Source: Streptomyces sp. CT34
GTDB taxonomy: Bacteria; Actinomycetota; Actinomycetes; Streptomycetales; Streptomycetaceae
Reading direction: 5' to 3'
DNA: 52,100 nt
NCBI RefSeq assembly: GCF_000805335.1
Contig: NZ_KN708638.1
Location: 6,312,512 to 6,364,611, forward strand
Below, one piece after another: positions 37,382 through 44,992 of this stretch (position 1 is its first letter; each line of letters begins with the position of its first letter). A program made the position numbers and the translations under genes. Below the pieces are notes generated by a model that worked only from the letters and a program-made list of their open reading frames with translations, made no database searches and was not told the DNA's origin.

Positions 37382-38590
37382 ATGCCTCACCACCCCTCGC
37401 ACATCGCCATGTTCAGCGTCGCGGCCCACGGTCACGTCAGGCCCAACCTCGGCGTCATCCGGGAACTCGTCGAGCGCGGCCACCGCGTCGCCTACGCCGT
37501 CCCGCCCGCCTTCGCCGACCTCGTCGCCGCCACCGGAGCCGAACCCCGCCCGTGGACCACCACCCTGCCCACCGACGAGAGCCCGCAGGCGTGGGGCGCC
37601 GAACTCATCGACCACCTCGAACTGTTCCTCGACGACGGGATCCAGGCGCTCCCACAGCTCACCGCCGCCTACGAGGGCGACACCCCGGACCTCGTCCTGC
37701 ACGACACCGCGGCCTATCCCGCGCCGCTGCTCGCCCACCGCTGGGGCGTGCCCGCCATCCAGCTGACCCCGCACATGGTCGCCTGGGAGGGGTACGAGGA
37801 GGAGGCGGGGGCGGCGATACGGGCCCAACTCCTCGGCACCGAGCGCGGTCGGGCCTACTACGCGCGCTTCCGGACCTGGCTGGCGGACAACGGCATGGCC
37901 GCGCTCACCGACCCCGACCGGCTGGCGTCCCGGCCCGGCCGCGCCCTGGTCCTGATCCCCAGGGCCATGCAGCCGAACGCCGACCGGGTCGACGACAGCG
38001 TCTTCACCTTCGTCGGCTCCTGCGGGGACGACCGCTCCGCCGCGGGTGACTGGCGGCGTCCGGCCGACCTCGCGCCCGGCACCAAGGTGCTGGTGGTCTC
38101 CCTCGGTTCGGTCTTCACCGATTCCCCGGACTTCTACCGGGCCTACATCGAGGCGTTCGGCGGGCTGACGGACTGGTACGTGGTGATGCAGACCGGGAAG
38201 TTCACCGATCAATCCCAACTCGGCGAGATCCCGGGCAACTTCGCGGTGAGCGACTGGATTCCGCAGCCGGCGGTGCTCCGCCAGGCGGACGCCTTCATCA
38301 CCCACGCCGGGATGGGCGGCAGTCAGGAGGGGCTGGTGAACGGGGTGCCGATGGTGTGCGTACCGCAGGCCGCCGACCAGTTCATGAACGCCGACACACT
38401 CCAGGCACTGGGCGTCGCCCGGCACCTGCCGAAGGAGGAGGCGATCGCGGGGGCGCTGCGGGACGCGGTGCTCGCGCTCGTGGGCGACCCCGAGGTGGCC
38501 GCGACCGCCGAGCGGATCCGCCGGGAGACGGCGAACGAGGGCGGCAGCCGGCGGGCGGCGGATCTCATCGAGGCGCAACTGCCGGTCTGA
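37382..38590 (+). CDS. Macrolide-type glycosyltransferase (GT1, OleD/Mgt-like)
   Basis: A 402-residue GT-B enzyme resembling those that inactivate macrolides by adding glucose from UDP-glucose. The N-terminal acceptor domain carries FSVAAHGHVRPNLGVIREL with the catalytic-type His near residue 18. The C-terminal donor domain holds VSDWIPQPAVLRQADAFITH, GMGGSQEGLVNGVPMVCVPQ and the terminal ADQF acidic residue. Length and motifs fit the family throughout. The start is fixed by the promoter geometry, which leaves no leader. The palindrome in the promoter suggests induction by its own substrate through a distant TetR-like protein. It probably has a self-protection or xenobiotic role. Confidence 0.92.
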   Translation: MPHHPSHIAMFSVAAHGHVRPNLGVIRELVERGHRVAYAVPPAFADLVAATGAEPRPWTTTLPTDESPQAWGAELIDHLELFLDDGIQALPQLTAAYEGDTPDLVLHDTAAYPAPLLAHRWGVPAIQLTPHMVAWEGYEEEAGAAIRAQLLGTERGRAYYARFRTWLADNGMAALTDPDRLASRPGRALVLIPRAMQPNADRVDDSVFTFVGSCGDDRSAAGDWRRPADLAPGTKVLVVSLGSVFTDSPDFYRAYIEAFGGLTDWYVVMQTGKFTDQSQLGEIPGNFAVSDWIPQPAVLRQADAFITHAGMGGSQEGLVNGVPMVCVPQAADQFMNADTLQALGVARHLPKEEAIAGALRDAVLALVGDPEVAATAERIRRETANEGGSRRAADLIEAQLPV

Positions 38591-38682
38591 TCCCACCCGG
38601 TGGCCGGATCCTGCGGCGAACATGCCTGCCACAGAAGGGCAGTTGATGGTGCAAACAGCGCGTCAGCTGTCCCCGTACATTG

Positions 38683-38722
38683 CGTAAACGTAAACGGAGT
38701 TGAGTCGCACGTCGTCAACTCC
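38683..38722 (+). promoter_or_regulatory. Repeat and inverted repeat upstream of the protease gene
   Basis: A GTAAACGTAAAC direct repeat (38683-38694) is followed by a perfect 8-bp inverted repeat GGAGTTGA / TCAACTCC with an 11-nt gap (38696-38722), about 200 bp before the protease start. The region is AT-richer than its surroundings. It is a plausible control site for this secreted enzyme, but no regulator can be assigned. Confidence 0.4.
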
Positions 38723-38917
38723 CCTGCTGCTTTTGACCAGTTCTGCGGTCCTTTGCATTTTCGCAGGGTTGTTGTCAATCTCACACGGCCCGGCGGCCCT
38801 TGAATTGACCTCGGTAATCCGACAAGGTTTCGAACCAGTCCGAAGGAGATCTTCCCGGTCCCTCAGGGCTGTTGAGCAACGCTTCCCCCCACACCACGAA
38901 CGAGGAGAACCCTCGCA

Positions 38918-40123
38918 ATGGCTCACAAGCGTTCCAGCAAGAAACGGCTCGTCACGGCGATATCCGCCGTGGTGGCCGCCACTGGTATCGCCGCCGTCAC
39001 CGCGGTCACCGCGGGTGCGTCGCCCGCCGCCGAAGGCAAGGTCTACGGCGCCGAGGCCAAGGGCGCCGTCAAGGGCAGCTACATCGTCATGCTGAAGAAG
39101 TCCGTACACGCCACCGAGAGCGGCGACTTGGCCGCCAAGTACGGTGGCAAGGTCAAGCGGACCTTCTCCTCCGCCATCAACGGCTTCTCGGCCAACGGCC
39201 TGTCCGACGACGACGCCAAGCACCTCGCCGCCGACCCGGCCGTCGACAAGGTCGTGCAGAACCACACGTTCCACATCGACGGCACCCAGGAGAACCCGCC
39301 GTCGTGGGGCCTGGACCGCATCGACCAGACGGACACCAAGGGCGACGGCAAGTACAACTACCCGGACAGCGCGGGCGAGGGCGTCACCGCCTACGTCATC
39401 GACACCGGTATCCACATCAGCCACAAGGACTTCGGCGGTCGCGCGTCGTACGGCTTCAACGCCATCGACAAGAGCGACAAGGCCGAGGACGACAACGGCC
39501 ACGGCACCCATGTCTCGGGCACCATCGCCGGTACCGCCTACGGTGTGGCCAAGAAGGCCAAGCTGGTCGCCGTCAAGGTGCTGGACGGTCAGGGCTCCGG
39601 CAGCACCGAGCAGGTCGTGGCGGGCATCGACTGGGTCACCAAGAACCACAAGGGCCCCTCGGTCGCCAACATGTCGCTCGGCGGCGGCGCGGACGAGGCG
39701 ATCGACGCGGCGGTGAAGAAGGCCATCGACTCCGGCGTCACCTTCGCCGTGGCGGCCGGCAACGAGTCCACCGACGCGGGCCAGAGCTCCCCGGCGCGCG
39801 TCAAGGAGGCCATCACGGTGGCGTCCAGCACCAAGGACGACCAGCAGTCCGACTTCTCCAACTACGGCAAGGCCGTCCACATCTACGCTCCGGGCTCCGA
39901 CATCGTCTCGGACTGGAACTCCAGCGACGACGCCACCAAGACCCTCTCCGGTACGTCCATGGCGACCCCGCACGTCACCGGCGCCGCCGCGCTCTACCTG
40001 GCCGGCCACAAGGACGCCAAGCCGGCCGACGTGGACAAGGCGCTGACGGACGGCGCCACCTCCGACAAGATCAGCAACCCGGGCCAGGGCACGCCCAACA
40101 AGCTGCTGAAGATCGTGAAGTAG
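38918..40123 (+). CDS. Secreted subtilisin-like serine protease (S8 family, proteinase K type)
   Basis: A 401-residue preproprotease. The signal peptide is RSSKKRLVTAISAVVAATG and following to about residue 35. An inhibitor-I9-type propeptide (GSYIVMLKKSVHATESGDLA to VVQNHTFHIDG) runs to about residue 130. The catalytic triad is Asp in AYVIDTGIH, His in NGHGTHVSGT and Ser in LSGTSMATPHVTG, with the oxyanion Asn in AAGNEST. No C-terminal attachment or P-domain is present, so it should be freely secreted. A GAGGAG site precedes the ATG. A strong hairpin follows. It is likely a nutrient-scavenging or developmental protease. Confidence 0.96.
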   Translation: MAHKRSSKKRLVTAISAVVAATGIAAVTAVTAGASPAAEGKVYGAEAKGAVKGSYIVMLKKSVHATESGDLAAKYGGKVKRTFSSAINGFSANGLSDDDAKHLAADPAVDKVVQNHTFHIDGTQENPPSWGLDRIDQTDTKGDGKYNYPDSAGEGVTAYVIDTGIHISHKDFGGRASYGFNAIDKSDKAEDDNGHGTHVSGTIAGTAYGVAKKAKLVAVKVLDGQGSGSTEQVVAGIDWVTKNHKGPSVANMSLGGGADEAIDAAVKKAIDSGVTFAVAAGNESTDAGQSSPARVKEAITVASSTKDDQQSDFSNYGKAVHIYAPGSDIVSDWNSSDDATKTLSGTSMATPHVTGAAALYLAGHKDAKPADVDKALTDGATSDKISNPGQGTPNKLLKIVK

Positions 40124-40149
40124 CTGGCTTCCGTCGCTCAGCACCGCAC

Positions 40150-40190
40150 GCCGGCCGTCGCGCTCTCCCCCACGGGGCGCGGCGGCCGGG
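40150..40190 (+). terminator. Terminator of the protease gene
   Basis: A long GC stem, GCCGGCCGTCGCGC paired with GCGCGGCGGCCGG with one mismatch and a 13-nt loop, 27 bp after the protease stop. It marks the end of ordinary chromosome; the first transposon-like unit begins 12 bp later. Confidence 0.75.
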
Positions 40191-40201
40191 CGCCGTTGTG
40201 C

Positions 40202-40277
40202 TGTGACTGAGCGCTCCAGTTGGCGGATGAGCGGTGTAGTTGACAGGACTGAGCGTTGTAGTTGACGGAGTCCCTGG
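40202..40277 (+). repeat. Left terminal repeat array of the composite element
   Basis: Three direct units follow each other: TGAGCGCTCCAGTTGGCGGA (40208-40227), a 22-bp variant (40228-40249) and TGAGCGTTGTAGTTGACGGA (40250-40269), then GTCCCTGG. Bases 40202-40244 are a perfect 43-bp inverted match to 42698-42740. Confidence 0.85.
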
Positions 40278-41166
40278 TGAGCAGTGACACGTTAGTTGGA
40301 ACCTGGCCATAGTGGTTGGAACCGGAGCTCCCGCGCAAGAATCGATCTTGAGTCGATGCCTACCATTGAAGTACTCGGGCTGATAGCCGAGCGATGAGGT
40401 TGCGGGCCACCGACAAGCCTCACCGTCTGGGTGCTCCCCTCTCCGGGCTGTAGCGTACGGAGCCGTGCCGTTCCCCGATGAGCCCAGTCAGGTCACAGTG
40501 GTTGAGTATCGGCCGGAGTGGCCGCGGGAGTTCGAGCGATTGGCCGGGCAGTTGCGGGATGCCCTCGGTGACCTTGCGGTCGCTGTCGACCATGTGGGCT
40601 CCACCTCGGTGCCGGGTCTGCCGGCCAAGGGCTGCATCGACGTACAGGTGCGGATGACATCGATCGACGAGGCGCGGGACGTTCCACTGCTCGCCGCGAT
40701 CGGCTTCCGCTGTCGACCCGAACCGTGGAATCACCATGAGGTGTCGCCTGGACAGCGGTGTCGCAAGCTCGTTTTCGCGCCGCCCATCGGTGCGCGCCGC
40801 AGCAATGTCCACCTTCGGGACAGCGCTGGCCCAAACACCCGCTTTGCCCTGTTGTTCCGGGACTATCTGCGCGCGGACGGAACTGCTCGTGAGGCGTGGG
40901 GTGCGTTCAAGCAAAGGCTGGCAGTGAGCGTGCCGGACCTCTTGGAGAAGGGGCAGATCAAGGCCCCCGCCACTGAGGTTCTGATGGATGGGGCCGAACG
41001 ATGGGCCTTTGAAACGGGCTGGCAGGCAAGCCAGTTCCAACAAGAATGACAACTGGCTGCCTGGTTCCAAACAGTGTGGCAAATCAGTTCCAACAAGCGT
41101 GTCACACATGCTTAGGACGGCCAGGTCACCACGTTCCACCAGTTCCAACTACCCTGTCACGGCTCA
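40278..41166. mobile_element. Transposase-less element, family 2 ends, target duplication CCTGG, nested in the composite element
   Basis: The termini TGAGCAGTGACA (40278-40289) and the inverse of TGAGCCGTGACA (41155-41166) match at 11 of 12 bases and are each followed by TAGTTGGAAC. They are flanked by identical 5-bp sequences, CCTGG at 40273-40277 and 41167-41171. Copies of GTTGGAAC recur inward, two 20 bp apart on the left (40295, 40315) and several inverted copies on the right (41034, 41063, 41087, 41142). The 889-bp unit contains one gene, the GrpB-family protein. Removing it restores the inner part of the composite element's left end, so it inserted later. Confidence 0.78.
40465..41049 (+). 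CDS. GrpB family protein (UPF0157 nucleotidyltransferase fold)
   Basis: A 194-residue protein with the GrpB signature: VVEYRPEWPREFERLAGQLR, then VDHVGSTSVPGLPAKGCIDVQV with the GS and Asp residues of a nucleotidyltransferase-like site, and LLFRDYLRADGTAREAWGAFK. Members are predicted nucleotidyltransferases, and some are fused to dephospho-CoA kinase; the substrate is not established. A GTG start after TAGCGTACGGAGCC is used; TAGCGT could be its -10 box. The last codons (QASQFQQE) are formed by the element's own terminal repeat, so the C-terminus was shaped by the mobile unit. It is the only gene in the family 2 unit. Confidence 0.85.
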   Translation: MPFPDEPSQVTVVEYRPEWPREFERLAGQLRDALGDLAVAVDHVGSTSVPGLPAKGCIDVQVRMTSIDEARDVPLLAAIGFRCRPEPWNHHEVSPGQRCRKLVFAPPIGARRSNVHLRDSAGPNTRFALLFRDYLRADGTAREAWGAFKQRLAVSVPDLLEKGQIKAPATEVLMDGAERWAFETGWQASQFQQE

Positions 41167-41243
41167 CCTGGTCAAGAGGGTGGTTCTGCGCCCGGCGGGA
41201 GCGGCGGAGATTGGTCCGGGCCGGGGCGGCTACGGTTGCTCGC

Positions 41244-42671
41244 GTGAGTACCGCGATCGTCGTCGGCAGCGGGCCCAACGGGCTCGCCGCTGCTGTTGTC
41301 CTTGCACGGGCGGGGGTTCAGGTCACCGTACTGGAGGCGGCCGTGGAGATCGGTGGCGGCACCCGTTCGGGCGAAGCGATCATTCCAGGGCTACTGCACG
41401 ATCACTGTTCGGCCATCCACCCCATGGCCGTCGGATCGGCCTTCCTGCAGAGCCTCGACCTTGAGCGGCACGGGCTGGCCTGGCGCTGGTCAGAGATCGA
41501 CTGTGTCCACCCGCTCGATGGCGGCGAGGCCGGTGTGCTGCACCGCTCGGCCGAGGAGACTGCCGCCGGGCTCGAACAGGACGGTCCGCGCTGGCGTCTG
41601 GCGTTCGCCGGGCCCGCGGCCCGCTTCGATGCGTTGAGCGAGGACATCATGGGGCCCTTGCTACGCCTGCCCAAGCATCCGCTCGCCCTGGCCCGGTTCG
41701 GCCTGCCGACACTGCTGCCAGGCTCCGCCATCGCCCGGCTGTTTACCACCGAATGAGGTCGGGCGTTGTTCGGCGGCGTGGCAGCGCACGCGTTCCGGCC
41801 GCTGCACTACCCGCTCACCTCCGCCATCGCCCTGGGCATCATCACTGCCGGGCACCAACACGGTTGGCCCGTCGCCGCCGGCGGCTCGCGGTCGATCTCG
41901 ACGGCGCTGGCCGCAGTCCTCGCCGAACACGGCGGCAAGATCGAGACCGGCATCGAGGTACAGCACGCATGTGACCTGCCCCCTGCCAGCGTCACGATGT
42001 TCGACCTCGCTCCCCGGGCCGTCGCCGACATCCTCGTCGACCAGCTGCCGCCACGCGTCACCCGCGCCTACCGCCGCTTTAGGCATGCCCCGGGCGCCTT
42101 CAAGGTCGACTTTGCGGTCGACGGCGGCGTCCCCTGGATGAACCCGGACGCCCACCGGGCTGGCACCCTCCATCTCGGCGGCCCCTACGCAGAGATCGCC
42201 GCCACCGAACGGGACATCCACGCAGGCCGGATGCCCGAGCGCCCGTTCGTCCTGGTCGGCCAGCAGTATCTAGCCGACCCGCAGCGCTCGGTGGGCGACA
42301 TCCACCCGGTCTACAGCTACGCGCACGTGCCTCACGGCTTCACTGGCGATGCCACCGAGGCGGTGATCGGCCAGATCGAGCGGTTCGCCCCCGGTTTCCG
42401 GGAACGCATCGTCGGGCAGGTATCGCGGTCCACCGCGGACATGCCCGCCTACAACCCCAACTACGTGGGCGGCGACATCGTCACCGGCGCTAAGGACGTA
42501 CGCCAACTCGTCTTCGGCCCTCGGCCCACACTCTCTCCCTACGACATCGGCATCCCTGGCATGTACATCTGCTCGGCCGCTACACCGCCGGGACCGGGCG
42601 CGCACGGCATGTGCGGCGCCCACGCAGCCCAAGCGGCGCTGCGTTACCTCCGTCGCTCCAGCCGGGCGTAG
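41244..42671 (+). pseudogene. FAD-dependent oxidoreductase (phytoene-desaturase-like) with an in-frame stop
   Basis: The frame from the GTG at 41244 encodes an FAD-binding protein of COG1233 type, with VVGSGPNGLAAAVVLARAG, a VLEAAVEIGGGTRS glycine/FAD loop and C-terminal GMYICSAATPPGPGAHGMCG. A TGA at 41754-41756 interrupts it after LFTTE, and the same frame continues without loss as GRALFGGVAAHAF to the natural stop at 42671. A single base change from a sense codon explains this. The upper part (170 residues) and lower part (about 300 residues) might each be made, but neither alone should be active. It lies in the left half of the composite element. Confidence 0.85.
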
Positions 42672-42697
42672 AACCGCCCCTGTTGACCAGGGACCCC

Positions 42698-42808
42698 GTC
42701 AACTACACCGCTCATCCGCCAACTGGAGCGCTCAGTCACAGTGACTGAGCGCTCCACGTGGCGGATGAGCGCTTGAGTTGGCGAGGCTCAGCGTCAGAGT
42801 TGGCGAGT
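42698..42808. repeat. Back-to-back family 1 ends with 31-bp perfect palindrome
   Basis: 42698-42740 is the inverted partner of 40202-40244. At 42741 a new left end begins, with units TGAGCGCTCCACGTGGCGGA (42745-42764), one at 42765 and one near 42787. The junction forms a perfect palindrome at 42725-42755 (15-bp arms GGAGCGCTCAGTCAC around one A). The second end lacks the first T of the TGTGAC terminus. Confidence 0.85.
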
Positions 42809-43199
42809 CGCGGAGCTCTTGCTGACTGTCACCTGCTGATTCCCGCTTCTCGTGACGCCGTAGGCTCCTGGCAGTCGGCTTGCCCTGCCACTCGTCGAGG
42901 CAAACGAGCCTGGCATGAGGAGGGGCGCGCCGTGGCGCGGGGGGTGAGACGGCGCATCCGGCGGGCAGGGTGCCGCTCCACGTGCCGGGGCTGTACGCCC
43001 TTTCCGACGGCGGCGGGTCGTCGGATGCTGCGAAGTGGCGGGCTTGGCAGGTGAGGCGCTCGCCAGCTCACTGGGCCAACGCCACCGCGATCGCCCTCAA
43101 CAGACTTCCGAGCTGGGGAGTCTGGCGCCTGTAGCGTACAGTCAGCCCGTCCTGGCTGCGGCTGCCTTCCTCGGTTTCCGCTCTCCAAGGAGAAGCTCC
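42809..43199. other. Gap in the right half of the composite element
   Basis: About 390 bp before the secreted protein gene. One frame from the GTG near 42970 (VPLHVPGLYALSDGGGSSDA, ending RLPSWGVWRL at about 43133) has fair codon bias and may be the 3' remnant of a lost gene of about 54 codons. Its end lies just before a TAGCGT sequence that could be the -10 element of the secreted protein gene. Nothing else is supported. Confidence 0.4.
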
Positions 43200-43607
43200 A
43201 TGGCCCCTATACGTGCCACCGCAGCGCTGACGGCCACCGCCGCGGTTTTCTCCCTCGCCCTGCCCCTGGCCACTCCGGCCGCAGCCGCTGCCTACGCTTC
43301 GGCCCCGCACGCCGCGCAACTCGCCGAGGACACCGTCAACTGTGTCGACTACGACGTCAACAACAACCTCATCGGCGACAATCTGTTCGTACTCACCGAC
43401 CTGGACCCGCAGGAGACGGAGAGCACGCCGCCCGGCACCGTCGACAGCGTGTGCACCAATAGCGCGCTGAGCACCGAAGCGGCGACGATGACGGCAACCT
43501 TCAGCAACGGCACTACCAAGACCGCGACTATCCAGCCCGGGCAGTCCGTCACCTTCAAGCCCCCGCATGGTGATGTCGACGACCGCATCAGGGGAATCCT
43601 CGGCTGA
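43200..43607 (+). CDS. Small secreted protein of unknown function
   Basis: A 135-residue protein with a clear signal peptide (MAPIRATAALTATAAVFSLA, cleavage near ATPAAAAA at about residues 28-32). The mature part of about 100 residues is acidic and Thr/Asn-rich, with two Cys (NCVDYDV and DSVCTNS) that could form one disulfide, and reads as beta strands (TMTATFSNGTTKTATIQPGQ). AAGGAG precedes the ATG. I do not recognise the family. As cargo of the composite element it has its own promoter region and stands alone. Confidence 0.75.
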   Translation: MAPIRATAALTATAAVFSLALPLATPAAAAAYASAPHAAQLAEDTVNCVDYDVNNNLIGDNLFVLTDLDPQETESTPPGTVDSVCTNSALSTEAATMTATFSNGTTKTATIQPGQSVTFKPPHGDVDDRIRGILG

Positions 43608-44027
43608 CTGGGATATAGCTGTGCCGCACCACTGGCCCCAAGTGGCCCCGGTCGTTCTCGCGGAAGCCGCCTGAGGACAGCCCGCTGCCGTTCGGCTACG
43701 CGTCCAACGACGCCGAACCGAACCGCAAGCAGAATCACCACCCGGCTCAGGGCTGACGTCTCTCCCGCCCGCCAACTCGTCCGGGTCGTGGGCAAGGGCA
43801 CCTTGGCTGAGCAGCAGCAGCTGCCGGCCAGGCCGGAGACATTCGTCTGGACCTGCCTCGACCTCGCAGAGGGACCGCCTGGCCGCCTCGTGATCTGCTT
43901 GCCGTCCGGCGGTAGGACTCGGTGCCGGTCTGGATCCGCGTGCAGCGGAAGGTAATCCGGTCGGCGATGGCTGCGCAGAGCCTCGGCTCGTTGAAGATCG
44001 AGTTCCACTCGCGTCGGTGGGGACGTT
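43608..44027. other. Gap between secreted protein and VOC gene
   Basis: About 420 bp. A short frame ending LPFGYASNDAEPNRKQNHHP (stop near 43755) has some coding character but no start or family. The rest shows nothing I can support. Confidence 0.4.
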
Positions 44028-44393
44028 CTAGGGCCGATGGCAGACGGCCTCGACGTTGTTCCCGTCGGGATCGCGGACAAAGGCTCCGTAGTAGGACTCG
44101 TGGTAGTCCGGCCAGAGCCGGGGCGCGTGCAGGACCTCGGCACCCACTGCGAGGGCCGCTGCGTAGAAGCCGTCCACGGCGGCGCGGTCAGCTGCGGCGA
44201 ATGCGATGTGCAGCTCGCGCGCAGGCACCGGGTCGGTCGCGGGGACCAGCCACAACGGGTGGCCCGTGACTCCGAAGCTGATGTTCTCGCCGAACTGCTT
44301 CTTACGCTCGCCACCCAACGGGGCGAGTACGGCGTCGTAGAAATCGGCGCTGGCCGCGATGTCGTGCACCTGGATGGCGATATGATCTAGCAT
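44028..44393 (-). CDS. VOC family protein (glyoxalase/bleomycin-resistance fold)
   Basis: A 121-residue single-domain protein starting MLDHIAIQVHDIAASADFYD and ending FVRDPDGNNVEAVCH, the two beta-alpha-beta-beta-beta halves of the vicinal oxygen chelate fold. Metal-ligand candidates are the N-terminal His in DHIAIQV, ELHIAFAA and the Glu in NNVEAV. The role may be a small dioxygenase, isomerase or antibiotic-binding protein; the sequence does not decide. The start at 44393 is the family start; an upstream ATG 17 codons earlier adds an atypical N-terminus. It is cargo in the right half of the composite element. Confidence 0.88.
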   Translation of the reverse strand: MLDHIAIQVHDIAASADFYDAVLAPLGGERKKQFGENISFGVTGHPLWLVPATDPVPARELHIAFAAADRAAVDGFYAAALAVGAEVLHAPRLWPDYHESYYGAFVRDPDGNNVEAVCHRP

Positions 44394-44575
44394 GCGCCAA
44401 CCCTCCACTATCGCAAGGGGGTTGTCGCGCAGTTTTTCATTCATCCGCTCCCGGCCGGGCGCAGTGGCACTCGCCTGCGCTCCGACTCATCGGGCACGCT
44501 CCAGCAAACGTAACTGACAGAGAACTGCGGCGGTGCCGAAGCCGTTGTAAGCGGCATCGTCGCCGCCGCCCCGGA

Positions 44576-44644
44576 GACCCGCCAATGAAATACACAGCCC
44601 CGCCAACTCGGGCGCACACCCGCCATGTGAAGCGCTCAGTCACA
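44576..44644 (-). repeat. Right terminal repeat array of the composite element
   Basis: Read on the minus strand from 44643, the sequence matches the left end starting at 42741 at about 50 of 67 positions (for example GTGACTGAGCGCTTCACATG against GTGACTGAGCGCTCCACGTG). TGTGC follows at 44645-44649. Confidence 0.8.
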
Positions 44645-44818
44645 TGTGCGACGAGCCGGCAATTCATTTTCCCCTGCGCGGAGTTATCCACAGAAGGCTC
44701 CCTCCGGAACCGATGGCGGGGTGCTGCGACTACCGTCGGTGACATGCTGTGACCGGACATCACGGTTTGTGAATGGACCCCACAGTTTGCGAGCGCCATA
44801 GTTGGCGACTCTGCGTGA

Positions 44819-44885
44819 CTGTGACTGAGCGGCCGTATTGGCCCCTGAGTGATTCAGCTGGCCCGGCTGAGCGTGCGTGACGCCC
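44819..44885 (+). repeat. Solo family 1 left end inside the family 3 element
   Basis: TGTGACTGAGCG at 44819 begins an array of three degenerate units (44825, 44845, 44866) like those of the composite element. No inverted partner is present on the other side of the sheath gene, so this end is an orphan. Confidence 0.7.
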
Positions 44886-44992
44886 CGACCATCGAAACGC
44901 GGCCGGAATGTGACCCAGAGTAGGCGGGTGTATACGCTGAGAGAAAGGTGGAGAGGGAGAGGAACACCCGACAGCATGAGCAGAGGAGCCCC

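Larger units (their letters stand above)
40202..44644. mobile_element. Composite transposase-less element, family 1 ends, 5-bp target duplication TGTGC
   Basis: The outer left end starts TGTGACTGAGCG at 40202; the outer right end is its inverse, CGCTCAGTCACA, finishing at 44644. The five bases on either side are identical (TGTGC at 40197-40201 and 44645-44649), the mark of a transposition event. Each end carries degenerate repeats of the type TGAGCG-N4-AGTTGGCGGA at 20-22 bp spacing. Internally a second pair of the same ends stands back to back at 42740/42741, dividing the element into a left half (GrpB gene, broken FAD oxidoreductase) and a right half (secreted protein, VOC protein). There is no transposase. 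TG...CA termini, multiple terminal repeats and a 5-bp duplication recall the IstA/TnsB/MuA transposase group. Confidence 0.8.

Noticed and set aside
40281..41165. Repeated GTTGGAAC sequences considered as a CRISPR-like or iteron array
   Set aside because: Spacing is irregular, the copies face inward from both ends of one gene, and they are flanked by a 5-bp duplication, which fits terminal transposase sites and not CRISPR or a replication origin.
44684..44692. Perfect TTATCCACA DnaA-box-like sequence
   Set aside because: It is single, with no cluster of boxes, no dnaA/dnaN neighbours and no AT-rich unwinding region; a chance match near the insertion site is more likely.
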